DNA of 6,977 nt from an uncultured Clostridia bacterium (GTDB taxonomy: Bacteria > Bacillota > Clostridia > Lachnospirales > Lachnospiraceae). Under the pieces are notes generated by a model. That model was not told the DNA's origin. It ran no database searches and was given only the letters and a program-made list of their open reading frames with translations. Position numbers and translations under genes: made by a program. The stretch is from NCBI GenBank assembly GCA_946614685.1, contig CAMOHF010000053.1, positions 1 through 6,977 of the forward strand, read 5' to 3'. Position 1 is the first letter of the stretch; every line of letters starts with the position of its first letter. Positions 1 to 6,611 of this stretch are shown piece after piece.

Positions 1-334
1 CGTGGGCTGCCGCAATGCGGATGTATGGGCGGAGCCGGCGGAGGGCGGCGGTGTGCCTATGTCACCCGATGCGAATCCGCAGGATGGGCACCTGACACTC
101 TGTCTGGCGCATGATGTTTCGAGATTTGCGGCCTTCTTCGCACTTCCGTGGCTGGTGCTCGGAAAGCACGACAGATTAAAATGCTTTTACTTAAGGGATT
201 TCGGAAGCTGTCTCATCAGGCTTGAAAAGCCCGTAACCCTCCACGGAGACGGTGAGGTTTTGGGCGAGGTGAAAGAGATCCTTTTTGAGATACACAAAGG
301 AAAACTGCAGTTATTGCATGAGATTCGTGCATAG
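1..334 (+). CDS. Diacylglycerol kinase family lipid kinase, C-terminal part (5' end outside window)
   Basis: The gene enters from the left edge. The frame is open from base 2 and stops with TAG at 332-334, giving about 110 visible residues. The pattern fits the C-terminal beta-sandwich domain of the DagK/YegS/BmrU lipid kinases: a Gly-rich stretch, then P-x-A-x-x-x-DGH-L (visible residues 22-31), a GKH segment (54-56), and a late HGDGE motif (81-85) that matches the conserved DGE near the active site. Family members phosphorylate diacylglycerol or related lipids at the inner face of the membrane using ATP, feeding phospholipid recycling. The N-terminal catalytic GGDGT loop lies outside the window, so activity cannot be judged. 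The first visible GTG codon is internal, not the start. The MATE transporter gene follows after 16 bases, so the two are probably co-transcribed. Assignment to the superfamily is fairly secure; the exact lipid substrate is unknown. Confidence 0.8.
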   Translation, partial: VGCRNADVWAEPAEGGGVPMSPDANPQDGHLTLCLAHDVSRFAAFFALPWLVLGKHDRLKCFYLRDFGSCLIRLEKPVTLHGDGEVLGEVKEILFEIHKGKLQLLHEIRA

Positions 335-350
335 AAAGAACAGGTGCAAC

Positions 351-1712
351 ATGGCTACAAAAACGGCGACAAAAGATCTGACACAGGGCGCACCCGGCAA
401 ACTGGTCTTTTCATTCGCGATTCCGATGGTTCTTGGAATTCTGCTTCAGCAGTTTTACAGTTTGGTCGACACGATGATCGTCGGCAGATATCTCGGCAAG
501 GAAGCGCTTGCGGGAGTAGGCTCTACGGGTTCGCTGAACTTTATCGTGCTCGGATTCTGTATGGGAATCTGTAACGGATTTGCCGTGATCGTGGCGCAGA
601 AGTTCGGGGCCAAGGACGAGAAGGGGCTTCGAAAGACGGTGGCGGCAAGTATCTGGCTCACCATAGTCATCGGAGCGATCGTTACCGTGGTTACCTGTAT
701 CTTTTGCAAACCCATGCTTCAGCTGATGAAGACGCCGGAATCCATCTTTGATTCTGCGGCCACCTATATCTTCATCATCTTCGCGGGCATCCCGGCGATG
801 CTTTTGTATAATATGTCCGCGGCGATCATCCGAGCGCTCGGTGACAGTCGCTCGCCGATCCTTTTTCTTGCGATCGCTGCCGCGATCAATATCGGTCTGG
901 ATCTTATGTTCATCGGTCAGATGGGGATGCACGTGGAGGGCGCGGCTTATGCGACAGTGCTTTCGCAGGGCATATCCGGAGCGTTTTGTGTCATCTATAT
1001 CAGAAAGCGTTTTGAGATCCTTCACATGGAGAAGGGAGAGATGCGCCCGGACGGACTTGTCATGAAACAACTTCTGGGAATCGGACTTCCCATGGGACTT
1101 CAGTATTCCATCACGGGTATAGGTTCCGTGATCCTGCAGGCGTCCGTGAACGGACTCGGAGACGTAAGTGTTGCGGCCATGACGACAGCCTTAAAGGTGC
1201 ACATACTGCTCAGCTGTCCCCTCGACGGACTCGGACAGGCCATGGCGCCTTATGCCGGACAGAATGTCGGCGCGAGCAGGCTGGACAGAGTCGGACAGGG
1301 TCTGCGTGCGGCGCTCGTCTATGCCGCCGTGATCTCTGCGGTTTTAATGGTTCTGGTTCTGTTGTTCGGCGGACATGCGGCTACACTTTTTCTGGACAAG
1401 GACAAGCTTGCGGGCGAAGCGGATGCCATTATCCGTCTGTCCAAGCAGTATCTGATCACTGTCACGGCCTTTGATTTCCTGGTCGGCGTGGTCAATACCG
1501 TCAGATTTACGATACAGGGTATGGGATTCTCCAATTTTGCCATGATCGCGGGTCTGCTCGAGATGGTGGCCAGATCGATCGCCGGTATCGTCTTAATCCC
1601 GATGATCGGATTTGCGGGAGCGTGCTTCTCAAGCCCGCTTGCGTGGATCTTCGCGGATGCGTTTCTTGTGCCTGCGTACTTCTGGTGTAAGAAACGTCTG
1701 TCCATGGCGTAA
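351..1712 (+). CDS. MATE family multidrug/cation efflux transporter
   Basis: This 453-residue integral membrane protein has the length and pattern of a MATE (multi-antimicrobial extrusion) transporter of the MepA/DinF-like bacterial type. These export drugs or metabolites across the cytoplasmic membrane in exchange for Na+ or H+. The protein is hydrophobic throughout, consistent with about twelve helices in two homologous halves. Recognisable landmarks are YSLVDTMIVGRYLG (residues 36-49) in helix 1, the RALGDSRSPI loop (161-170), the second-half start GIGLPMGLQ (243-251), and APYAGQNVGA (299-308). The ATG at 351 is chosen because AGGTG lies 4 bases before it and the protein then starts just ahead of the conserved TQGAPGKLVFSFAIPM segment. 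A longer in-frame TTG start at 285 would overlap the lipid kinase gene and add a non-conserved tail. The substrate cannot be predicted. It lies between a lipid kinase and a small membrane protein in a probable operon. Confidence 0.93.
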   Translation: MATKTATKDLTQGAPGKLVFSFAIPMVLGILLQQFYSLVDTMIVGRYLGKEALAGVGSTGSLNFIVLGFCMGICNGFAVIVAQKFGAKDEKGLRKTVAASIWLTIVIGAIVTVVTCIFCKPMLQLMKTPESIFDSAATYIFIIFAGIPAMLLYNMSAAIIRALGDSRSPILFLAIAAAINIGLDLMFIGQMGMHVEGAAYATVLSQGISGAFCVIYIRKRFEILHMEKGEMRPDGLVMKQLLGIGLPMGLQYSITGIGSVILQASVNGLGDVSVAAMTTALKVHILLSCPLDGLGQAMAPYAGQNVGASRLDRVGQGLRAALVYAAVISAVLMVLVLLFGGHAATLFLDKDKLAGEADAIIRLSKQYLITVTAFDFLVGVVNTVRFTIQGMGFSNFAMIAGLLEMVARSIAGIVLIPMIGFAGACFSSPLAWIFADAFLVPAYFWCKKRLSMA

Positions 1713-1729
1713 AAAGGGGGATTTTTGGG

Positions 1730-1897
1730 ATGGATCCATTGATTGCGGATATCCTGTTGATCGCGGTCATTGCGGGCACATTTATCCTTGCCTGCGTCTC
1801 GCTCTACAGGCAAAAGAAAAAGCGAAATCACTGCCTCGGATGTATGATGGCAGACACGTGTGAGCGCTCAAAAAGCGATTGCACCAAATCCCAATGA
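1730..1897 (+). CDS. Small single-pass membrane protein with Cys-rich tail (FeoB-associated-like)
   Basis: This 55-residue gene encodes an N-terminal hydrophobic helix (about residues 4-26, ILLIAVIAGTFILACVSLY), a basic patch (RQKKKR, 27-32) and a short tail with four cysteines (C35, C38, C44, C51), the first two as CxxC. The layout of one helix, a Lys/Arg stop-transfer and a Cys cluster resembles the FeoB-associated Cys-rich membrane proteins of Firmicutes. That family is thought to accompany ferrous iron uptake, but its biochemistry is not established, and no feoA or feoB is visible here. The positive patch after the helix predicts the Cys tail is cytoplasmic, where it could bind metal; this is inference. 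The start is supported by a strong AGGGGG at 1715-1720, 9 bases before the ATG. The gene begins 17 bases after the MATE stop and is probably translated from the same message. Confidence 0.75.
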   Translation: MDPLIADILLIAVIAGTFILACVSLYRQKKKRNHCLGCMMADTCERSKSDCTKSQ

Positions 1898-1907
1898 ATG
1901 GTAGACT
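1879..1907 (+). promoter_or_regulatory. Weak candidate promoter for the acyl-CoA synthetase gene
   Basis: TTGCAC (1879-1884) and TAGACT (1902-1907) are separated by 17 bases, and TG at 1899-1900 gives an extended -10 form (TGGTAGACT). Transcription would begin near 1914, about 30 bases ahead of the ATG at 1945. Neither hexamer is close to consensus. Alternative AT-rich hexamers (TATAAC at 1907, TATATT at 1913) lie beside it. The -35 falls inside the end of the small membrane protein gene. Read-through from the upstream operon is an equally good explanation, since no terminator is visible between the two genes. Confidence 0.3.
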
Positions 1908-1944
1908 ATAACTATATTGACTACGGAGAAAGGTGTTTTGTCAG

Positions 1945-3552
1945 ATGAAGAATAAACCATATCCACTTTACCAGACACTGCCTCAGATCAGCGATCTGAA
2001 GGACATGATCAAGGGCCGTGCGGCGGACACACCGGGGACGGTTTGTTTTTCCTTCACGGATACCGACAAGCAGCTGAAGGAAAAGACTTGCTTTGAGTTC
2101 GATGAAGAAATCGAAGCACTGGGGGCTTATTTTTACAAAAAGGGATTCCATGATACACATGTAGCGGTGATCGGAGAGAATTCCTACACATGGCTGGTGA
2201 CATTTTTTGCACTGGTGAACGGCGGCAATGTTGCGGTTCCAATCGACAAGGAACAGTCGCCGGAGATGGCGGAGAAACTTCTTTCAATGAGCGACTGCAA
2301 GGCGGTCGTGATTTCCGACACTTACAAGAAACTGGCATCGGGTATCAAGGGCGTGGAAGTCATCATGATGTCCGAACTTCCCGCTTTTATCGAGGAAGGA
2401 AAAAAGCTGGTTGCAGACGGATTCAAGGATTTTACGGATTACAAGATCGATCCGGACAAGCTTGCAGCTATCTTCTTTACTTCGGGAACAACAGGCATCT
2501 CTAAGGGCGTTATGCTTTCCCACAGAAATATGGCGCAGGATATCAATTTTGCCTGCAAGAACTTTATCTTGGAGGGTGATACGCTTGCGGTTCTGCCCTT
2601 TCATCACACCTTCGGTCTGATCACGGCCATATTCAAGGTGTTCCACTACAGGAAGTCGATCTACATCAACAACTCCCTGAAGTATCTGCTGAAGGAACTC
2701 GAGATCGTGAAGCCGCAGACCATGTTTCTGGTTCCGCTCTTTGTGGAGAATTTCTATAAGCGAATCATCGCCACGGCCAGAAAGAACGGCAAGGAGCGTA
2801 TACTGAAGAGCGCCATGAAGAACAGCGATGTGCTCCTGAAACTCGGCATCGACCTTCGTGCGAAGTTCTTCAAGGAAGTATTGAATACCTTCGGCGGGAA
2901 CCTCGAGTATATCATCTGCGGAGGCGCCCCCTTGAACGAGCACTATGTGAAGGCCTTCCGTACTTTCGGTATCAATATCTTAAACGGATACGGAATCACG
3001 GAGTGTTCACCTGTGGTATCCGTAAACCGCAACAAGTACTTCCGGGACGGAAGCGTGGGACAGATCTTGGACGGCGTGAGCGTCAAGGTATCCGATGAGG
3101 ATGAGATCTTAGTGAAGGGCGAGAATGTCATGCTCGGCTACTACAATGATCCGGAGTCTACCGCAAAGTCACTTACGGACGGATGGTATCATACGGGAGA
3201 TCTCGGACGCGTGGACGAGGATGGTTTCCTCTTTATCACCGGACGAGAGAAGAACCTGATCATCCTTTCCAACGGAGAAAATGTATCCCCGGAGGAACTC
3301 GAGATGTATGTGGGTGTCATCCCCTTTGTGGCGGAGAATATGGTCTACAGCGATGACAAGGGCATTGCGGTGATGATCTTCCCCGAGGAAGAGTACATTG
3401 GCAATTATGAGTACTTTGAGAAAAAGATCGCAGAACTCAATAAAACACTTCCCGTATATAAGCGGATTGAAAAAGTGATCTTAAGGGATACCGAATTCCC
3501 GAAGAATTCTTCCAAGAAGATCGTAAGAAGCGAAGTGCTTAAGAAAGTATAA
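1945..3552 (+). CDS. AMP-binding fatty-acyl-CoA synthetase (long-chain fatty acid-CoA ligase-like)
   Basis: This 535-residue enzyme belongs to the adenylate-forming ANL superfamily. It would activate a carboxylic acid, probably a fatty acid, with ATP to an acyl-adenylate and pass it to CoA or possibly to an acyl carrier protein. Core motifs are present in order: the P-loop FTSGTTGISKG (178-188), LPFHHTFG (217-224), NGYGITE (347-353, with the Mg-ligand Glu353), YHTGD (415-419, ribose-binding Asp), GREKN with the hinge Arg434, and the C-terminal catalytic lysine in SSKKIVR (Lys525). All expected catalytic residues are therefore intact and the length is normal. There is no signal peptide or membrane helix. 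The ATG at 1945 is preferred: AAAGGTG lies 9 bases upstream. An in-frame GTG at 1933 overlaps that ribosome binding site and would add only four residues. The exact acyl substrate is not readable from sequence. A lipid-related role would fit the lipid kinase upstream. Confidence 0.92.
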   Translation: MKNKPYPLYQTLPQISDLKDMIKGRAADTPGTVCFSFTDTDKQLKEKTCFEFDEEIEALGAYFYKKGFHDTHVAVIGENSYTWLVTFFALVNGGNVAVPIDKEQSPEMAEKLLSMSDCKAVVISDTYKKLASGIKGVEVIMMSELPAFIEEGKKLVADGFKDFTDYKIDPDKLAAIFFTSGTTGISKGVMLSHRNMAQDINFACKNFILEGDTLAVLPFHHTFGLITAIFKVFHYRKSIYINNSLKYLLKELEIVKPQTMFLVPLFVENFYKRIIATARKNGKERILKSAMKNSDVLLKLGIDLRAKFFKEVLNTFGGNLEYIICGGAPLNEHYVKAFRTFGINILNGYGITECSPVVSVNRNKYFRDGSVGQILDGVSVKVSDEDEILVKGENVMLGYYNDPESTAKSLTDGWYHTGDLGRVDEDGFLFITGREKNLIILSNGENVSPEELEMYVGVIPFVAENMVYSDDKGIAVMIFPEEEYIGNYEYFEKKIAELNKTLPVYKRIEKVILRDTEFPKNSSKKIVRSEVLKKV

Positions 3553-3560
3553 GAACAAGA

Positions 3561-3591
3561 AAGCCTGACTCTTATCGGAGTCAGGCTTTTT
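3561..3591 (+). terminator. Strong intrinsic terminator, probably bidirectional
   Basis: An 11-base perfect stem (AAGCCTGACTC at 3561-3571 pairing with 3578-3588) closes a 6-base loop and runs into a TTTTT tract (3587-3591). It starts 8 bases after the acyl-CoA synthetase stop. The convergent GGDEF gene ends at 3596, so the same hairpin lies 7 bases beyond its stop. On that strand it is followed by a T-rich but interrupted run (TTTCTTGTTCTT), so it plausibly terminates both transcripts, more strongly in the + direction. Confidence 0.9.
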
Positions 3592-3595
3592 AATT

Positions 3596-5449
3596 CTATG
3601 AGCTGCGCTTTTTTTGTTTGGCGAGATACATCTGCTCGTCCGCACCCTTTAGAAGGTCTTTCAGATCCAGATGAGGCTTCACAAGACCGGTGTAAGAGCC
3701 GCAGCTGGCGCCCACCTGATAGGGAAGGCCGGATTGGCGGTTATAATCGTCCAAGTATCGGTGGATGGAAGCGATGACTTCGCGGGTGTCCACGTCACCG
3801 AAGATGACGGCACAGACTTCGTCACCGCCGAAACGCACACACAGAGCGTGGCGCGGGCAGGCCTGCTTTAAGGCTTTGGCTACGGTCTGAATGGCGTTGT
3901 CGCCTTCGGAGTGTCCGTAGGTGTCATTGATGGCCTTTAATCCATCCAGATCCGACATGATCACGGAAATGGATTTTCCGGTATAAATGGGATCATCCAG
4001 CATGTCGCGGAAGGTTGCGTTAAATCCGACGCGGTTGTAAAGGCCGGTAAGGAAGTCGTTCTTGTAAAGGCGCGCGATCTGGTCTGCGAGTGTCTTTTGG
4101 TATTTGTGGGTAATGAAACCGCCGAGTCCCATACTGATGGAGTCGGTGATGCTTGCTGTCTTGGAATAGCTGATCAGATCGTAGGACTTGTAGAAGAATC
4201 CCACATATCCGAGGGGTACATTCATGTAATCAAGGGATGTGATGATCAGAGGATAACCGCTTGCCAAATAGCGTCCGAGCTCCTTGGGGTTCAGTTCGAA
4301 GTCTCTTCCGGGTGCGTCGGGAACGGACGCATCGTAAAGAAGGCGCATCCGGCCGGAGGAAAGACTGTGGTCGGATTCCGCGAAAAAGTCCTTGGAGTAG
4401 TCGAGACAATCCTTATCGATGACACAGAAGAGATCCCGCTGTGATTTTAAGATCGTCGAAAGGTATTTGGAAGAGTCCGACATCTGCATATGGATGGTGA
4501 GATTGTACAGCTCACGCATGCCGTCCTGGTAACGATAGAAGTTGCTGTTAAACAGATGCAGCACGGTGGGAGACTGGCTTGCGTGACGGGCACATCCGCA
4601 GGATTCGTTGGGGATGAGCTTCGGTGTCACATAGACGTCTTCGACGGGCTGGCCGCCCAATGCCCTCTCGATGCTCTGGAAAAGTCCCTTGGCAAGTGCG
4701 TAGATATTGCAGTCCGCGGTAAGGATCCGGGGAGATGCGAGAAAGGCCTCGTCGATACCGTCGAATCCGGAAACAACGACCTCATCGGGAATGCGTATGC
4801 CCGCCTGCTGCAGGACATCGCAGACATTGATCGCCATGATGTCGTTGGCACAAACGATGGCCTCGGGCAGCGTGCCGGATTTGATCAGTTCTTTTGTGGC
4901 TTTGCGGGCAGGGTCAGCCCAAAAGTCGCCGAAGCTGATCATGGAGTCATCGCAGGGGATCTTGTGCTCCCGGAGTACTTTCTTGAAGACACGGATACGC
5001 TCGTTGGAGAATGCGTTGTTCTTGAAGCCTGCGATCATATGAAATGTTCTGAAACCGTGATGCTCTACCAGGTGTCGGACCACGCTTTCAAAGCCTTTGG
5101 CAAAATCAAAGCAGATTTTGGGAACTCCGGGATAGTCACCATCCACCACGATGGCGGGGATGTGATGCTTCCTCGCCTTGGCGATAATCTCCTCCGCAAC
5201 GGTGTGGCTCTTGATCTTTTCGTTCATGATGATGACAGCGTCGATATGTTTGTATGGGATGACATCAAAAACAGCGGTCTCAATCAGATGCGTTCGCTCT
5301 TCCCAATATAGGTCACTGCTGATCGTGAAAACCAGCAGGTTGACGTTCGCCGCGCGAAGATCTTCGTTCAGGGTTTCGATAAACGCATGTGTCTGGGGAT
5401 CATAGATTCTTGATGTGCATAGTGCGATTGTTTTTTTACCGTTGATCAT
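3596..5449 (-). CDS. LacI/PBP-like sensor fused to GGDEF diguanylate cyclase
   Basis: A 617-residue protein predicted to make c-di-GMP from two GTP in response to a small ligand. Residues 5-285 resemble the sugar-binding domain of LacI-type regulators/type I periplasmic binding proteins: KKTIALCTSRIYDP start, AIVVDGDYPGV (99-109), CANDIMAINVCDVLQQAGIR (200-219), PDEVVVSGFDGID (221-233). There is no helix-turn-helix, signal peptide or membrane helix, so sensing should be cytoplasmic. Residues about 290-445 form a middle region of uncertain, perhaps GAF-like, fold. A linker helix leads to the GGDEF domain: NDFLTGLYNR (464-473), metal-binding Asp500 in SDLDGLKAINDTYGH, and GGDEV (541-545) instead of GGDEF. 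The RxxD inhibitory site is replaced by PRHA. The ATG at 5449 follows AAAGGGG with 8 bases spacing. An in-frame upstream GTG at 5563 would run through the promoter and into the divergent gene, and is rejected. It converges on the acyl-CoA synthetase gene and diverges from the lysozyme gene. Confidence 0.9.
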   Translation of the reverse strand: MINGKKTIALCTSRIYDPQTHAFIETLNEDLRAANVNLLVFTISSDLYWEERTHLIETAVFDVIPYKHIDAVIIMNEKIKSHTVAEEIIAKARKHHIPAIVVDGDYPGVPKICFDFAKGFESVVRHLVEHHGFRTFHMIAGFKNNAFSNERIRVFKKVLREHKIPCDDSMISFGDFWADPARKATKELIKSGTLPEAIVCANDIMAINVCDVLQQAGIRIPDEVVVSGFDGIDEAFLASPRILTADCNIYALAKGLFQSIERALGGQPVEDVYVTPKLIPNESCGCARHASQSPTVLHLFNSNFYRYQDGMRELYNLTIHMQMSDSSKYLSTILKSQRDLFCVIDKDCLDYSKDFFAESDHSLSSGRMRLLYDASVPDAPGRDFELNPKELGRYLASGYPLIITSLDYMNVPLGYVGFFYKSYDLISYSKTASITDSISMGLGGFITHKYQKTLADQIARLYKNDFLTGLYNRVGFNATFRDMLDDPIYTGKSISVIMSDLDGLKAINDTYGHSEGDNAIQTVAKALKQACPRHALCVRFGGDEVCAVIFGDVDTREVIASIHRYLDDYNRQSGLPYQVGASCGSYTGLVKPHLDLKDLLKGADEQMYLAKQKKRSS

Positions 5450-5469
5450 TCCGGTTACCCCTTTAAAAA

Positions 5470-5497
5470 TTTTCACTCTTATTATAACACATATAAT
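5470..5497 (+). promoter_or_regulatory. Promoter for the lysozyme-like/solute-binding gene pair
   Basis: TTTTCA (5470-5475) and a perfect TATAAT (5492-5497) are 16 bases apart. Transcription would begin near 5504, giving a leader of about 38 bases ending in GTGAGG (5529-5534), 7 bases ahead of the ATG at 5542. The hexamers overlap the divergent promoter of the GGDEF gene, so the two polymerases probably compete. The leader is too short to hold a c-di-GMP riboswitch. Confidence 0.6.
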
Positions 5498-5499
5498 AA
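5479..5499. repeat. Perfect 8-5-8 inverted repeat spanning both divergent -10 elements
   Basis: TTATTATA (5479-5486) and TATAATAA (5492-5499) are exact inverted copies around the spacer ACACA. Each arm contains a perfect TATAAT, read leftward from the first arm and rightward from the second. The symmetry could simply result from two back-to-back -10 elements, or it could be an operator at which one bound protein blocks both promoters. No neighbouring DNA-binding regulator gene is visible in the window. Confidence 0.7.
5481..5489 (-). promoter_or_regulatory. Extended -10 promoter for the LacI-GGDEF gene
   Basis: On the - strand the sequence reads TGTTATAAT, a perfect TATAAT preceded by TGn, the extended -10 form that tolerates a poor -35. 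No good -35 is seen 16-18 bases upstream. The predicted start of transcription near 5474 leaves a leader of about 25 bases containing the AAAGGGG ribosome binding site (5464-5458). A second, weaker option on the same strand is TTGTGA (5522-5517) with TATTAT (5498-5493), 18 bases apart. Confidence 0.65.
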
Positions 5500-5541
5500 A
5501 AAACGTGCTACAATATTCACAATAGGAAGTGAGGTTTTGGC

Positions 5542-6597
5542 ATGCCGCCCGAGTACGAAACACAAGTTAAAAAAGCCGAAGCAAATTACAGAAAAAGAAC
5601 GGAACACTATGAGCGTCTCCTGGCGAGAAGAAACGAGCTTCTTGCGGAAAAGGAGCGCGCACCCGAGGAAGACCGCGTTGTGAAGCTTCTAAACGAGGCG
5701 AAGATTCGGGAACAAAACCGCCTGGCGATGGTGAAGAAGGACAAGGGATTAAAGTACTTCCTCCGGAACAGACGGCTTTTTACGTCGATTGCGGTCGTAC
5801 TGGTGATGTCCTTTCTTTTTTTTGAGTGGATCCTTCCGGGAACACATCTAAGAAAGAGCGGACTCCTTGACGGGAAGTCCGGTGAAGCTACGGGAAGCGT
5901 AACACCCATTACCGAAAAGGAATACAAAACCTACGACGGAACGAGCGAAGACCGGATGCTGTGGGACCATCTGATGGAACATTTTCATGACAACAAGGTG
6001 GCGGTGATCGGCGTGATGTGCAATTTGAAAGCCGAGTCGCGGTTTGAGGCGGGGAATCTTGAGGACTATAACAACGATCTCTGGTCGATCGATGACGATG
6101 CCTATACGAAAAATGTGAATGAAAAAGTCATCGATAAGAAAGACTTTCTGGAGTCGAGAAACCTTGATAATACCAACGGATACTACAACGAGAACGACCA
6201 GTGGGTGAACACGGACGGCGGCTACGGATACGCACAGTATACCGCCTACGAGAAAAAAAGAGATCTTTATCAGTTTGCCGAGCAGTGGTTTGCGCCCGGC
6301 GGTCCGGGAGACGGTTACCGGTTCAACATCGGAGATCCGGAAATGCAGACGGCATTCGTCGTGAATCTGCTTACTTCGGAAGAGTATTCCGATATGGACT
6401 ATATGATACGGGATGCGGACACCATCGTGGACGCATGCTATATATGGCTCAAGTACTACGAAAAGCCCTATGACCCCTACGGAGACGATTATTATACCCT
6501 TGCGTTCGAACGTGCGGCGTCAGCCTGTGAGATTGAGCGAAACTGTACGGGCGTTGTGGATGTGTCAAAGGATTACGAGGTGTACGAAGAAGAATAA
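5542..6597 (+). CDS. Membrane-anchored protein with phage tail-tip-lysozyme-like domain
   Basis: A 351-residue protein in three parts. Residues 4-68 are highly charged and alpha-helical in character, probably a coiled coil. Residues about 79-97 form one membrane helix preceded by a basic patch (KYFLRNRR), which by the positive-inside rule puts the N-terminus in the cytoplasm and the rest outside. Residues about 135-330 match the phage tail-tip lysozyme type (Phage_lysozyme2-like): AVIGVMCNLKAESRF (154-168) with candidate catalytic Glu165, a long Asp/Asn-rich insertion, then GGYGYAQYTAYEKKRDLYQF (226-245), equivalent to the family's GYGxAQW-x-R-K block, here with Tyr233 in place of Trp. It would cut peptidoglycan glycan strands near the membrane. 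Cys329 and Cys335 could form a disulfide. Ribosome binding site GTGAGG is 7 bases before the ATG. It is not in a visible prophage or conjugative element. The downstream gene starts 14 bases after its stop. Hydrolase activity is inferred, not certain. Confidence 0.82.
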   Translation: MPPEYETQVKKAEANYRKRTEHYERLLARRNELLAEKERAPEEDRVVKLLNEAKIREQNRLAMVKKDKGLKYFLRNRRLFTSIAVVLVMSFLFFEWILPGTHLRKSGLLDGKSGEATGSVTPITEKEYKTYDGTSEDRMLWDHLMEHFHDNKVAVIGVMCNLKAESRFEAGNLEDYNNDLWSIDDDAYTKNVNEKVIDKKDFLESRNLDNTNGYYNENDQWVNTDGGYGYAQYTAYEKKRDLYQFAEQWFAPGGPGDGYRFNIGDPEMQTAFVVNLLTSEEYSDMDYMIRDADTIVDACYIWLKYYEKPYDPYGDDYYTLAFERAASACEIERNCTGVVDVSKDYEVYEEE

Positions 6598-6611
6598 ACG
6601 GAGAGAGGCGT

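Noticed and set aside
411..1070. A 219-codon open frame on the - strand inside the MATE gene
   Set aside because: Its composition is very rich in Arg, His and Asp with no domain pattern. The opposite frame encodes a clear MATE transporter.
1861..1870. Perfect 10-base palindrome TGAGCGCTCA followed by an A run, considered as a terminator or operator
   Set aside because: It has no loop and no T tract, and it lies inside the coding part of the small Cys-rich protein. Most likely chance.
2284..2943. A 219-codon open frame on the - strand inside the acyl-CoA synthetase gene
   Set aside because: Shadow of a gene whose catalytic motifs are all intact; no start signals or domain support.
4490..5311. 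A 273-codon open frame on the + strand, opposite the sensor half of the LacI-GGDEF gene
   Set aside because: It is the antisense shadow of a well-supported gene. It has no ribosome binding site and no recognisable domain, and a low frequency of stop codons is expected in such a GC-containing antisense frame.
5498..5541. A c-di-GMP riboswitch in the leader of the lysozyme-like gene, tempting because a cyclase is encoded next door
   Set aside because: The leader is under 50 bases and lacks the paired-helix layout and conserved core of GEMM-type riboswitches.
5450..5563. A 38-residue N-terminal extension of the LacI-GGDEF protein from GTG at 5563, with a hydrophobic stretch that looks like a membrane helix
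   Set aside because: It would read through the ribosome binding site, the perfect -10 elements and into the divergent gene. The ATG at 5449 has an ideal AAAGGGG site and starts right at the conserved domain.
5542..6597. Prophage tail gene interpretation of the lysozyme-like protein
   Set aside because: The protein has its own cytoplasmic coiled coil and membrane anchor. The neighbours are a sensor cyclase and a solute-binding protein, with no phage structural, integrase or holin genes in view.
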